From: Euglena gracilis
Taxonomy: Eukaryota > Euglenida > Euglenophyceae > Euglenales
Direction of reading: 5' to 3'
DNA length: 64,000 nucleotides
NCBI GenBank assembly: GCA_039621445.1
Contig: CP154956.1
Span: 4,586,170 to 4,650,169 of the forward strand
Positions within the stretch are counted from its first letter, which is position 1. Each line of letters begins with the position of its first letter. Positions 31,780 through 43,395 of this stretch are shown in pieces. The notes below the pieces were generated by a model. It did not search any database. It had not been told where the DNA came from and saw only the letters and a list, made by a program, of their open reading frames with translations. The translations under genes and the position numbers were made by a program.

Positions 31780-32080
31780 CATATTTTATATTATTTTTTT
31801 TATTATTATTTATTGTTATTCTATGTTATTTTAATATATTATTTTTCTGTTGCTATTTATTATTTTAATATGTTATTATTCATTGTTATTCTATGTTATT
31901 TTAATATATTTTTTTTTTGTTGTTATTTATTATTTTAATATGTTATTATTCATTGTTATTCTATATTATTTTTTGTTATTATTCATTACTTTAATATATT
32001 ATTTATTCTATGTTATTTTAATATGTTATATATCATATTGTTTCAATTATTATTACCATGTTATAAAAATAATTATCATA
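31780..32080. repeat. AT-rich minisatellite
   Basis: Imperfect tandem copies of TATTCTATGTTATTTTAATA alternating with TTGTTATTTATTATTTTAAT. The open frames across it encode only F, I, L, Y and C and are not credible genes. Confidence 0.75.
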
Positions 32081-32116
32081 AAAATAATATAAAAACTTAG
32101 ATATAACTATATAATT

Positions 32117-34003
32117 ATGTCTCTATATTATGTTGCAACATTTGGTTTTGATAATTTACCTAATAATGGTGAATATGATAAACCATTTAACACTATAAAT
32201 AATGCTTTAAATAAATGTAAAAATAACGATATAATTAAAATATATCCTGGAAATATAAATATATCATCTACAATAAATATTAACAAACAAGTTACAATTC
32301 AGAGTATAACAAACAATGTATCAGATGTTATAATAACTGGTACAGATACAATATTTAATATACAAGAAAATAATATAACATTAAATTATTTGACTTTACA
32401 ATCAAATACAATAAACCCATGTATAAATATAGATATACAATCTGATGGATTGGTTAAACCAAATATGATTTCAATAAATATATATAATTGTAATATAAAA
32501 TATATACAAAATGCATTAATATTAAACGGTAAATTCAATATATCAAATAATACATTTTCTAGATATAATGATACAAAAAATGCAAATGTAATACAAATAT
32601 ACTACAGTAGAAACCCATCTAGTATATCCAATAATACTTTTTTTGATTCTAATAATGTATCGAATTTTATACAGTTAAATAATATTACAACAAATTCCAA
32701 TACATATTATGATTTCATTAATAGTAAAAATACAATAACAATTGATAATAATATTATAAACTATTTTGGACAATTGTTATCTACATTTATAAATATATCA
32801 TATTTTAATAGTTATAATATATTAGATTTATTATATTATACATTAAATACAAAAATAAAATTAATAGTAACTAACAATACATATTTTACTCCCGCAATTA
32901 GTTCTAAATTTATAGAATATAATGTAAATAATAATATTTTATCATCATTAAGTGTTAATCAAATAAATAATAATATAGTTTTAAATACTACATATGGTAT
33001 TGTTAATGTTAATTCATCTTCCGTTAACTTTGGAACAGTTAATAACAATATATTCAAAATATACAATAATACACTTGGTACAATAATTCCGGCTACTGGA
33101 AGATTTATAAAGTTAAAAGGTAATTCTGATTTTAAACTAAATAATATAACAATATATTCTAAAACTGGAATAGATGTATCAACTGGTAAATCAGCTATAA
33201 ATTATAATTTAACTAGTAATGGTAATTCAGATTCATTATTTAATTCAAATACATTTTATGCAACAGATACTAGTTTAGAAAGTAGTGTAGTAGTAGATTT
33301 AGAAAATAATATAGAAATTGGATATATTAAGTTAACGAATAATAATTCAACAACAATAAATAACATTACATTATATATATTATATACAGAAAGAGATAAC
33401 TTATTATGTGGAAAAATAACATATAAAACACAATTATCTAATACATCTCAAACATATTATATACAAAAAATAAATAATCCAGTAGATTATGATTTTATAA
33501 TAAATTTTGATAAAACCAATCTTACAATAAATTATCAAAATATACCATATATGACACCAACGCCAGAATTATATTTAAAAATTAGTACAGTTTCATCTGC
33601 AACACCTATTTGGACGTCGAATATAAATGAAGGTGGATATTACATAAGATTTGTCAAAGTATTTAAATCTAATAGATCATATATGGGTACAATATATTAT
33701 AATATAGATAATGTAGGTTATAGTGTATTTAATGGAACATTGTATGGTACAAATTATTCAAATAGTGATATACGTAATTTTAATGTCATAAAAACCATAC
33801 CAAATGTACCTGTAATAATAGGTTATAATATATTTATAATAGATGCTTTCAATGATGTTAGTGGACAAGGTGGTAGTCCAGGAGGAATCAATGGATTGTT
33901 AAAAGATAACAATAATAATAATGTTGTTATAACAGACAATTCATGGAATTCATTTAAATTATCACCTGATCCGCCCGGTTATATTCGTTTATTTACACCA
34001 TAG
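32117..34003 (+). CDS. Right-handed beta-helix (pectate-lyase-like) surface protein
   Basis: 628 residues starting MSLYYVATFGFDNLPNNGEY with the DUF1565-type opening (KPFNTINNALNKCKNNDIIKI, YPGN). About 300 residues of N/T/I-rich short strands follow (NISNNTFSRY, SISNNTFFDS), typical of a parallel beta-helix. The C-terminal half (about 330-628) is beta-rich and different, ending with GQGGSPGGINGLLKDN. No catalytic residues are evident. The fibre gene at 1987-4190 shares the N-terminal part, so a virion-surface or host-binding role is likely but inferred. Followed 28 bases on by a paralogue. Confidence 0.75.
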   Translation: MSLYYVATFGFDNLPNNGEYDKPFNTINNALNKCKNNDIIKIYPGNINISSTININKQVTIQSITNNVSDVIITGTDTIFNIQENNITLNYLTLQSNTINPCINIDIQSDGLVKPNMISINIYNCNIKYIQNALILNGKFNISNNTFSRYNDTKNANVIQIYYSRNPSSISNNTFFDSNNVSNFIQLNNITTNSNTYYDFINSKNTITIDNNIINYFGQLLSTFINISYFNSYNILDLLYYTLNTKIKLIVTNNTYFTPAISSKFIEYNVNNNILSSLSVNQINNNIVLNTTYGIVNVNSSSVNFGTVNNNIFKIYNNTLGTIIPATGRFIKLKGNSDFKLNNITIYSKTGIDVSTGKSAINYNLTSNGNSDSLFNSNTFYATDTSLESSVVVDLENNIEIGYIKLTNNNSTTINNITLYILYTERDNLLCGKITYKTQLSNTSQTYYIQKINNPVDYDFIINFDKTNLTINYQNIPYMTPTPELYLKISTVSSATPIWTSNINEGGYYIRFVKVFKSNRSYMGTIYYNIDNVGYSVFNGTLYGTNYSNSDIRNFNVIKTIPNVPVIIGYNIFIIDAFNDVSGQGGSPGGINGLLKDNNNNNVVITDNSWNSFKLSPDPPGYIRLFTP

Positions 34004-34031
34004 ATTATATTATAATATATATAAAAACATT

Positions 34032-34946
34032 ATGACAACATATTATGTTTCATTATCTGGCTCTGATAGTAATGATGGAACAGTTAATAAACCATTCTTA
34101 ACTATGAGTAAAGCTATAAATATATGTAACGATAATGATATGATTAAAATATATCCTGGAAATATATCATCTATAATAAATATTAATAAACAAGTTACTA
34201 TTTCCAGTACAACAACTGTTATACATGATGTTGTTTTAACTGGAAATATAAATATACAAAAAGATAATATAACATTAAAATATTTAACTTTAAATTCACC
34301 CATAAATATGAATATAGAATCAAATAGTGATGATGATTTAACTATTTTTTCATTTAATATATATAATTGCAACATAAAATATACACAAAATACAGTAATG
34401 ATAAACGGAAAAATTAATGTATCAGGTAATACAGTATCAGGTAATACAAAAAATGCAAATATGATACAGTTATATTACCACAGGACAATAAATAGCGGTT
34501 CATCTGATCCAAAAAATATATTAAACTATATACAAATAGTACGTTTTAAAATAAAAACTTATTCATATTTTGATTTTGTATATAGTAAGGGATTAATATT
34601 TATTGAAAACACTATAATTAATTATTTCGGTCAATTATTATCAACGTTTACAAATATATCTTATCGTAATAAATATTCTAAGTTAACTCTTCCTAATTAT
34701 ACGTTAAATACAAAATTAAATTTAACCTTATCTGATGATATATATGCTTCCAATATTGATTCTAAATATATAGGATATACAGTAGCTGACACTAATAATT
34801 TACTATCATTAATAAATAAACAAATATATAATAATGATAACATAGTAGATATAAAGTATGATATAGCTAATATAAATCCATCTAATTTGGTTAATGTTGG
34901 GTTATTATTTAGTAATAGTTTATTTAAAATATATAGTAATGCTGTT
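34032..34946 (+). pseudogene. Beta-helix paralogue, cut at its 3' end by the inverted duplication
   Basis: From ATG 34032 it parallels the 32117 protein (TYYVSLSGSDSNDGTVNKPF, DMIKIYPGN, ININKQVTIS, NIYNCNIKYTQ). About 305 residues in, at 34946/34947, the sequence switches to the reverse complement of the GC-richer ORF, and the frame ends 34 codons later at 35048. The C-terminal half is missing. The left boundary of the triplication (about 34635) also lies inside this gene. Confidence 0.75.
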
Positions 34947-35359
34947 AGACCAGTTGAATCAACAGTTCTTTCCTTTTGGGTGAGGGCAATGAGGTCTTTC
35001 TGCAAATTTTCACAAAAGCTCTTGATCTCTGCAATTTCTTCTCGTTGACGCTGAGCTTGTCTCATTCCACTCAACATACTTCTGATGAAATCATTGAACT
35101 GTTGATCAACGCGTCGAAGCATCGTTGTGAATTCGTCCAAAACATCAGCTTTCAATTCGAGCACACTGAATGTGTTTACAATTGGCTGCTGCGGCTGAAA
35201 ATGCCCTCGTGATGTTTCCACGTAAAAAGGCGGTTGAGGGTGCTGCTGATACGGCATGACTTGGGGAGGGTACGGATTCGGTAAATACCGATGTACCATC
35301 TGTCCATGTCCTTGCATTTGCATATTTGCTTGTGAAAGCGTTTGGAAAGTAAATTCCAT
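34697..35359 (-). pseudogene. N-terminal fragment of the GC-richer ORF, chimeric tail (copy 1)
   Basis: From ATG 35359 the first 139 codons match the 17962 gene (one visible change, Cys5 to Phe). After 34947 the frame continues antisense through the beta-helix gene for 81 codons and stops at 34697. The promoter region is copied too, so a chimeric 220-residue product could be made. It is probably non-functional. Confidence 0.7.
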
Positions 35360-37181
35360 AAGTATGATTATATATTTAAAAATTCAATTTTTTTTAATCA
35401 AATAGTAAAGTTATTTAGTTTCACTAAATGATATATACACAATAATTATTATATTAACTTATAAGTTGTAATATTCTATATGTTTGTGAAAAAACTATAT
35501 ATTTAAACACATATTACGTTTAAACATATAAATCCAAAATGACAGTAATTGCCTACGATGAAAATAATAATAAAATAAATGTGGAAGATTATGATAAATT
35601 AATACATAAGATAATAAAATGTAAAAAAGCACATGAATTAATATATATTTCACCTATCAGAAAAATAAAACATTTCAGACATAAAAATAATGATGAAAAA
35701 TGTAAATATAATATCTATCATATGACTGAATGGCATAAAAAATGGCAAGAAAGATTAGCAGATGTAGGAGGTAAGAAAGAAATAGTATTTGAAGATAATA
35801 GAGCTGATATAACATTTAATAATTTTGTAATAGAATTTCAACATAGTGATATTAAAAAAAAATGATATAGATAAAAGAATCAATACATATGTAAAAACAT
35901 TTAATAGATATTTAATATGGATAATTAACGGTAACGATAGTGATATAAAAATAAGTAACAATGAAGGATTTTTAATTATATCTGAAAAATGGAAAAATAA
36001 AATCAATAAGTTTTTTAATTGTGAATATATATTTATTGATATATCTAATATTTTATACAAAATAAAACCAAAATATCCAAACAACAATCTAAAAATATAT
36101 GGAAATTTAACAATAAATGATTTTATTACTGATATTGTTAATGATAATAATGATAAATATATATTTAAGTATACTTATTATAATAATGAAATAGAAAAGA
36201 AAACAAATAATAATAATATTATAAATGATAAATGTATAAGAAATCAAAATAGTAAAACAAAACTATACATTAAACAACAAGGTGCAGGTAATGGAAAAAC
36301 GTGGAATATAATAGAAAAGATATTATCAGAATCATTAAAATATAGGGTTAGGGTTAGGTTATAATAGTTACAAAACAACATTCAGCTAAAACTATTATAT
36401 AAATAAATTTAATGAACAAATAGAAAGATTTAATATTAATAACTTAAAAATTACAAATCCACAGAATAATAAATATTTGATAAAATACAATCAAAACAAT
36501 TTTAATAAAACTATAATAATAGCAACAATTGATTCATTAATTTATAAACTAAATAGTAAAAATAATGAAAGTGTTAATAAATTTGAAGGTTATATTAATA
36601 ATATACTAGATAATGATTGTGTAGATATTTTAAACGATATATATTTTGCTGATCAGTTTATACAATTTGGTAAAAATACATTATTAATGATTGATGAAAC
36701 ACAAGATTTGGATATAAACTATGGTAAACTAATATGTAAATTTACAGAAAAAATAGATGTATATATTGTAGGTGATAAAATGCAAAGTATAATATTTGAT
36801 ATAAATGCATTTACATATTTACATGAAATAGATTTACAAAATGTTGAAAAAATAATAGAAGATCCAATTAATATTTGCAGAAGATTTAGCTGTATAAAGT
36901 TAAGAGATTTTTGTAATAATATGATAGATTTTGATAAATATAAATTACCAAAAATAGAAACGTTTAATAATACTAGTAATAACAATAGCATAAACTTAAT
37001 ATATTTATCGAAAAATGAAAAGTTCAATAAAAACATAAATAAAATAATGGAAAAATATGAATATGAAGTAAATGAAAATAAATATAAAATTAACGACTTC
37101 TTAATTATAACACCATTTGTAGAAAATAATAATTTAGTATCATCACTACAAACTGCTATTAATAACTTTTGGAATAATAAA
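34947..37181. repeat. Inverted duplicate of 16150-18373
   Basis: About 2.2 kb of the helicase/GC-richer ORF locus reappears in inverted orientation, including the intergenic region and the AAAATTGA box. The joins are at ACCAGTTGAATC (34947) and after TGGAATAATAA (37181). Copies 2 and 3 of the triplication carry the same material, partly re-inverted. Confidence 0.9.
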
Positions 37182-37184
37182 TAA
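35539..37184 (+). pseudogene. CoiA-helicase fragment (copy 1)
   Basis: The sequence follows the 14376-17782 gene from its ATG through the CoiA core, Walker A, motif II (DETQD) and motif III, and stops after NNFWNNK at 37184, before motifs V and VI. It lacks the 2-base deletion of the long copy (it reads KCKYNIYHMTEW). It has an extra A near 35857 and a TTAGGG tract at 36343 that breaks the frame. It cannot encode a complete helicase. Confidence 0.75.
36343..36358 (+). repeat. Telomere-like TTAGGG tract in copy 1
   Basis: TAGGGTTAGGGTTAGG replaces about nine AT-only bases found at this point in the long helicase gene (16975-16990). TTAGGG is the telomere repeat of many eukaryotes, including several protists. 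Confidence 0.85.
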
Positions 37185-37210
37185 ATATATTACAATTATG
37201 GTATTATATA

Positions 37211-37897
37211 TTACAATTCTGGTAATTGTAATATTTGTGTATTTCTACATGATAGATATACACATTTTGGTAATTTGGGTAAATATGTTATTTTTGTATT
37301 ATTACAACATAATGTTTTACATTTTGGCAATTCAGGTAATGTTTCTATTTGGGTATTTTCACAATCTAATTTAATACAATTTGGTAATTCAGGTAAATGT
37401 TTTATAAGTAATTTATTACATTGTAAATATTTACAATATGTTAATTTAGGTAATTCTATTATCATAGTACGAGAACAATTTAAACATTCATATTTATTTA
37501 TTTCAGGTAATTTTGTTATAATTGTATTTGCACAAAATAATACCTTACAATTTGGTATATTAGGTAATACTTTTATATGGGTATAACGACAATCTAAATA
37601 TTTACAATTAGGTAAATAAGGTATGTAATCAATAGGTGAAGCATAACAATTTAAATAAACTAAATTAAATACACAAATTTTATATTTATTTATAAAATCG
37701 ATAAATGATTCTTTATATTCCATATGTATTCCAATAATATTAAATATTGATTTAACTTTATCATAATTTTTATTATTTGTTTTATATATTATATCATATA
37801 TAGGTTTATTAAATGATTTTGACATTATTCGAAATTTCAAGTTATAATTAAAAGATAATATATTATTGATTATTTTAATTGGAAAATTTGATACCAT
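37211..37897 (-). CDS. F-box/LRR protein, CxxL type (copy 1)
   Basis: 228 residues starting MVSNFPIKIINNILSFNYNL, F-box-like as in the 58130 paralogue (PDDILCHIFSYNN). Eight or so 20-21-residue repeats of the form LPELPKCKxLxCxNTxI follow. The repeat ends abruptly with LQLPEL next to the helicase fragment, so it may be shorter than the original. F-box/LRR proteins recruit targets to SCF ubiquitin ligases in eukaryotes; giant viruses use many. This is the only intact one of the three copies. Divergent from the gene at 37937. Confidence 0.7.
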   Translation of the reverse strand: MVSNFPIKIINNILSFNYNLKFRIMSKSFNKPIYDIIYKTNNKNYDKVKSIFNIIGIHMEYKESFIDFINKYKICVFNLVYLNCYASPIDYIPYLPNCKYLDCRYTHIKVLPNIPNCKVLFCANTIITKLPEINKYECLNCSRTMIIELPKLTYCKYLQCNKLLIKHLPELPNCIKLDCENTQIETLPELPKCKTLCCNNTKITYLPKLPKCVYLSCRNTQILQLPEL

Positions 37898-37936
37898 ATT
37901 GTGTCCAACATATCATATAATATATAATAATTCAAT

Positions 37937-39385
37937 TATGATAAATTTACCAAATTTAACACATTGGAAAAATTATAAAAATATAAGATTGATATCTAAA
38001 AAATATTACAATTATAAATACAATATATTATCTACTGAACCATATAAAAATATACATAAAATAAATAATATAATATTATCACAAATAGTATTACATGAAA
38101 ATATAAAGTATAATTCATCATCGTTAAAATATATAAACATTTATATTGTAATAACAATAATATAAAAACAAATATTAATATATTATTTGATCAATTATTT
38201 TTATTAGATTGTAAAATAATAACTTTACAGATGATGGATTAAAACAATGGTTAACTTAACATATTTAAATTGCGGAAACAATAGTAACTTTAAGATAATG
38301 GATTAAAACATTTGATAAATATTAAATATTTAAACTGTGGAAATGATAATTTACAGATAATGTATTAATTAATTTAACAAAGTTAATACATATTAAATGT
38401 GGTTTTAATAATAATTTACTGATAATGGGTTAAAACATTTGTAAATTTAATTAAGTTAGAATGTGGAATAATACAATTTTACAGACTTAGGTTACAATAT
38501 ATAGGTAAAAAACTATTATATCTAACTGTTCTTATAATAAAAATTTACTAATAATGGATTGAAATATTTAGAAAAACTAGATGATTTAAATTGTTGTCTT
38601 AATGATAATTTTACAGAAGGATTAAAATATTTAAGAATATTTAAAACATATGGTGTGTAATAATGAAAACTTTACTAATGGGTTAAAATATCTAGAAAAT
38701 TAACAGATTTAAAATGTGGACAAAATAATAATTTTACAGACTTAGGTTTACAATATTTAACAAATTTAAGAATATTAAATTGTTTTAAAAATAAATTTTA
38801 CTGATAATGGATTGAAATATATAGAATTAGATGATTTAAATTGTGGTATGAATGAAATTTACAGATGAATAAAAAATAGTAAAATTTAAAAAAATTATAA
38901 GTAAATAATAAAATTTACTAATGATGGATTAAAATCTTTATAGAATTAAATATAAACTTAAATTGAAATAAATTTATTTACTGTTGATTAATATTAATTT
39001 TTCTTTAATGTTTAATATTGAAATATATGAGAATAAATTTGTTGTGGTTTATATAAACTTTACCGACGATGATAGAAAACACTTTTTTAAAAATTTAAAA
39101 TGTAATAGTATACAACTTTTAAATGAAGTATTAAAATATCTAGTAAAACTAGAAGATTTAACATGTGGGAAAAATATAAATTTTACAGATGAAGGATTAA
39201 AATTATTAGTAAATTTAGAATATTTGGATTTCACAAAAAATAAATTTACAAATAATAGTATAAATAAATTAGAAAAGTTAAAACTAATAACATTTGATGA
39301 AAACTATCATAGATTAATATAGAATTGTTAAAAAATATATGATGTAAAAATATCAAGCTATTCTATTATGTTACATAGAAGATAA
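37937..39385 (+). pseudogene. F-box/LRR protein with NFTD repeats (copy 1), heavily broken
   Basis: Starts MINLPNLTHWKNYKNIRLIS. Compared with copy 3, about 30 bases holding the F-box core (DEIIYQIFSF) are deleted. From about 38150 to 39000 there is a small deletion or change every 20-60 bases, so no frame survives. The last 110 codons are open (EDLTCGKNINFTDEGLKLLV). It ends at 39385, directly against the stop of the capping gene with no bases between. The density of one-base losses looks like uncorrected read errors or a dead copy. Confidence 0.7.
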
Positions 39386-42016
39386 TTATTTTTTACTACG
39401 CTTAGATGCTTTCTTTTTTAATACTAATTCACCGTATAATGATAGATATTCTCTATCATTGTCAGTTATACTTTTACCTAATGATGGATTTTTAAGTATA
39501 AAATCTGGTATAGATTCAGATACAGAACATTTTTTTTTAATATCAAAATTAGTAAATTTTGATATTAAATAGTTTATATTAACTAAATATTCTTCATAAT
39601 ATTCTCCATTACTAAAAGGTAATATAACACCTATTTTTTGTCCTATGTTTTCCAATCTATTACTCGAATACATTTTTTTATAGAATATTTTATAACTTCT
39701 CCTTCTCTCAATGTCCAATTATCACCATTATCTATATTCTTTAATTTATCAAATACTGCTTGTCCAAAGAAACATGTAATAACAAGATCACCTTCTTCTT
39801 TTAACATTTTATTTACAAAATTTACAAAATTATCTAATAATTCTTCTGTATATATATAATAATGTATAGATAAATTACAGATAATACAATCGATAGATTG
39901 TGCATCTATATGCTGTATCATATTTTTAATCTTTTCTACATTTTCATTATAATTAAGCGTCATATCTGTATGTAAAACATATACTGCAGTTTTTTTACTA
40001 TTTTTATAATCTTGACAAAACGTAAACTTACGCCTAATTAATTCAGCTAATGCAGATTTATCATTATCTATTGCAATAAGATGTTTAATGTTAGCATTAA
40101 AATATCTGCCAAGATCTTGTCCTTTACCACTTCCTATATCAAGAATATAATTTGAATGTTTATACGCGTTTATTCTTTGTGTTTTTACAAATGACATTAT
40201 ACTTGTTTGAACATTATAAATATTAAGCTTATTACTTAAGAAGTAATCATCCGATACATTTAACCATAATTGTTCCAGAGGAAATGGATCTAAGTAGTTA
40301 ATCCATGTTATTTCTGCTATTCTATAATCATTACCAAAATATGTTTTAGATTCTAAATCTTTATCTCTATCTGTTCTTATTTTTATTGGTTCCCATGTTA
40401 CATTACTATTTGTAAAATTAGTACATCTGAATTCAACAATCTTATTATTTATATCAAGAGTATTATTATTATTATGGTAATACATATATGCATATGGTGC
40501 ACTACTTGGACAAAATTGTATTGGAAAGTAATTTCCTCTATCATTATTGAACATAACTTCATAGTTTTTACATAATTGTAAATTTAATGCATTACACATG
40601 GCATATGATATGCCAACAAATAGAAAATATAGTGTATAACCTTCTTTTTTAACATATGGTATTATACCTAATAATTGTGATGGTGCTATTTTAACAAGAA
40701 AATCTATTGTATTATCTTTTATACTCTTCCATTTATAAGTTTGTGTTTTTTAGATATGTATCACATGTTGGATCACTTGGTTTGACAAATATTAATCCAT
40801 CTATTTCATATGGTCTATTATCGTTATAATATATTTGTCTTATAAATTTTTCAATATTTCCATTAATTACTTTTACATATTTTTTTGCTTCACAATCTAT
40901 CATTCCCTTTTTTAGTTCAACTATAGCATCAGCTAAATATTTATATCTTTCTTCGAATGGTTTATCAGTTATATATAGTTTATATATATATATAGTTTTA
41001 TTACTAATACATCAAATACATATAATTTACTTCCTATTAATTCTGCATCTACCAAAGTGACGCTTAATGGTGAAATGTTATGTGTTATTGTTTTTAATGT
41101 ATCAGAAATGATATAATTTGTATTATTTTCACATAATCCTAGTGCTCTTATACCATCAGCTTTATCTGTTATATAATAATTTAATATTGGATAGATAGTT
41201 CTGTAATCATACCTTGTTAAAGTTTGTACTCTTGGTAATATCTTTTTTAATGTTATATTTTTTTGACCTTTTACATCTATAAATTTAAGATAATCATTTG
41301 ATATAGCATTTATTTTATTTTGAATTATTAAATCATTTGTATATTGTGGATTTGCTTTAAATCGTAACATTTGTACTAAGTTTGTAATATTACTTAATGT
41401 TATATTTTTTTATATTTTTATCATTATTAATTAATTCAGCTTCTATTTCATAACTATATAATTTTTGCAATACATTTTCGTTATTTTGTATAAAATTATT
41501 TAATGTAATAACATTATCTTTTATCATTACTTTAACTATATCTTTTAATCTAGATATATCATTAGTTCCATCTAATTTTCTAACTATTGTCATATCTATT
41601 CGCCAAAATATATCATTTAATTCTATTGTAAAACTAATTCTATTTTTTATTCTTATGATAACAGTTTCATCTATTATAAATTTATTTATATTCTTTTTTT
41701 CTAATGATAGACTTAATGTATAATTTAACTGACTATCATAATAATTTGATAATCTTATTTTATTACAATACGATTCATTTTTTTTTCCTTTTTCAAATAA
41801 TTGTTTTAAAATATTATTGGTTGATTTTTCTGATTTTATCATCATTATATAATCAATAGATTGTTCTATTGATACACCTTTATTTTCATTTAATAGAAAT
41901 TTATATACATTTGTAAACTCTACTTTTGATATATTTTTAAGCTTTATTTCAAATTCTACGTTTTCATTTTTTTTCGTTGAACTAATTTTATCCTTATATT
42001 CTGCAATAATATTCAT
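39386..42016 (-). pseudogene. mRNA-capping enzyme, three domains (copy 1), frameshifted
   Basis: Order of domains: an N-terminal RNA triphosphatase of the tunnel (TTM) type (NVEFEIKLKNISKVEF ... IEAELINND), a guanylyltransferase with the Lys nucleophile in TDKADGIRALG and DAELIGSKLYVFDVLV, and a guanine-N7 methyltransferase with ILDIGSGKGQDLGRY and IICNLSIHYY. The full length would be about 875 residues, close to poxvirus and mimivirus enzymes. It would cap viral mRNAs in the cytoplasmic factory. Breaks: T7 run near 41405, a 14-base insertion near 40985, T6 near 40748, and an A7 run near 39675 that is shared by all copies. No copy in the window is unbroken. Confidence 0.85.
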
Positions 42017-42050
42017 TGTGTGATTTTAGTATATAAATATAATAAATATA

Positions 42051-42068
42051 TTCAATTTTAAAATTGAA
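42051..42068. promoter_or_regulatory. Palindromic two-way early promoter (copy 1)
   Basis: TTCAATTTTAAAATTGAA, a perfect 18-base palindrome containing AAAATTGA on both strands. It lies 35 bases from the capping start (42016) and just before the copied ligase ATG at 42075. Confidence 0.75.
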
Positions 42069-42074
42069 TATAAT

Positions 42075-42423
42075 ATGAAAATATTATATATTATTATCAT
42101 TTCTCAATTATTATCAACGTTTACAAATATATCTTATCGTAATAAATATTCTAAGTTAACTCTTCCTAATTATACGTTAAATACAAAATTAAATTTAACC
42201 TTATCTGATGATATATATGCTTCCAATATTGATTCTAAATATATAGGATATACAGTAGCTGACACTAATAATTTACTATCATTAATAAATAAACAAATAT
42301 ATAATAATGATAACATAGTAGATATAAAGTATGATATAGCTAATATAAATCCATCTAATTTGGTTAATGTTGGGTTATTATTTAGTAATAGTTTATTTAA
42401 AATATATAGTAATGCTGTTAGAC
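42075..42423 (+). pseudogene. Ligase start fused to beta-helix segment (copy 2 left end)
   Basis: The first 11 codons of the ligase reading frame (MKILYIIIISQ) pass at 42107 into the beta-helix protein (LLSTFTNISYRNKYSKLTLP). The frame then enters the inverted GC-richer ORF and stops at 42521. A chimera driven by the ligase promoter; not expected to work. Confidence 0.7.
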
Positions 42424-42832
42424 CAGTTGAATCAACAGTTCTTTCCTTTTGGGTGAGGGCAATGAGGTCTTTCTGCAAATTTTCACAAAAGCTCTTGATC
42501 TCTGCAATTTCTTCTCGTTGACGCTGAGCTTGTCTCATTCCACTCAACATACTTCTGATGAAATCATTGAACTGTTGATCAACGCGTCGAAGCATCGTTG
42601 TGAATTCGTCCAAAACATCAGCTTTCAATTCGAGCACACTGAATGTGTTTACAATTGGCTGCTGCGGCTGAAAATGCCCTCGTGATGTTTCCACGTAAAA
42701 AGGCGGTTGAGGGTGCTGCTGATACGGCATGACTTGGGGAGGGTACGGATTCGGTAAATACTGATGTACCATCTGTCCATGTCCTTGCATTTGCATATTT
42801 GCTTGTGAAAGCGTTTGGAAAGTAAATTCCAT
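42170..42832 (-). pseudogene. N-terminal fragment of the GC-richer ORF (copy 2)
   Basis: Same 220-codon chimera as at 34697, with an Arg-to-Gln change (HQYLPNPY) shared with copy 3. This change supports copies 2 and 3 being sisters. Confidence 0.7.
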
Positions 42833-43010
42833 AAGTATGATTATATATTTAAAAATTCAATTTTTTTAATCAAATAGTAAAGTTATTTAGTTTCACTAAA
42901 TGATATATACACAATAATTATTATATTAACTTATAAGTTGTAATATTCTATATGTTTGTGAAAAAACTATATATTTAAACACATATTACGTTTAAACATA
43001 TAAATCCAAA

Positions 43011-43188
43011 ATGACAGTAATTGCCTACGATGAAAATAATAATAAAATAAATGTGGAAGATTATGATAAATTAATACATAAGATAATAAAATGTAAAAAA
43101 GGACATGAATTAATATATATTTCACCTATCAGAAAAATAAAACATTTCAGACATAAAAATAATGATGAAAAATGTAAATATAATATCT
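43011..43188 (+). pseudogene. First 59 codons of the CoiA-helicase (copy 2)
   Basis: The gene start is intact up to KCKYNI, then is cut at 43188/43189 by the left breakpoint of the internal inversion. The remainder lies on the other strand at 44099-45567. Confidence 0.75.
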
Positions 43189-43355
43189 GATAATATTATA
43201 TTATTTATTTTATGTATATTTTTATATGGTTCAGTAGATAATATATTGTATTTATAATTGTAATATTTTTTAGATATCAATCTTATATTTTATAATTTTT
43301 CCAATGTGTTAAAAAACTAAATATTTGATATAATTTCATCTGGTAAATTTATCAT
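43189..43355 (-). pseudogene. F-box head of the NFTD-repeat LRR gene (copy 2)
   Basis: From ATG 43355 (MINLPDEI...) on the minus strand to the inversion breakpoint. Unlike copy 1, the F-box core is present, but the frame shifts near 43320 (missing bases versus copy 3). Its body is at 45568-46724. Confidence 0.65.
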
Positions 43356-43395
43356 AATTGAATTATTATATATTATATGATATGTTGGACACAAT

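Noticed and set aside
31647-32092. Apparent membrane proteins in the AT minisatellite
   Set aside because: Only F, I, L, Y, C and V residues from tandem repeats; no gene-like composition.
35717-38090. Transposon explanation for the inverted segment
   Set aside because: No terminal inverted repeats, target duplications or transposase gene at its ends; micro-homologous rearrangement fits better.
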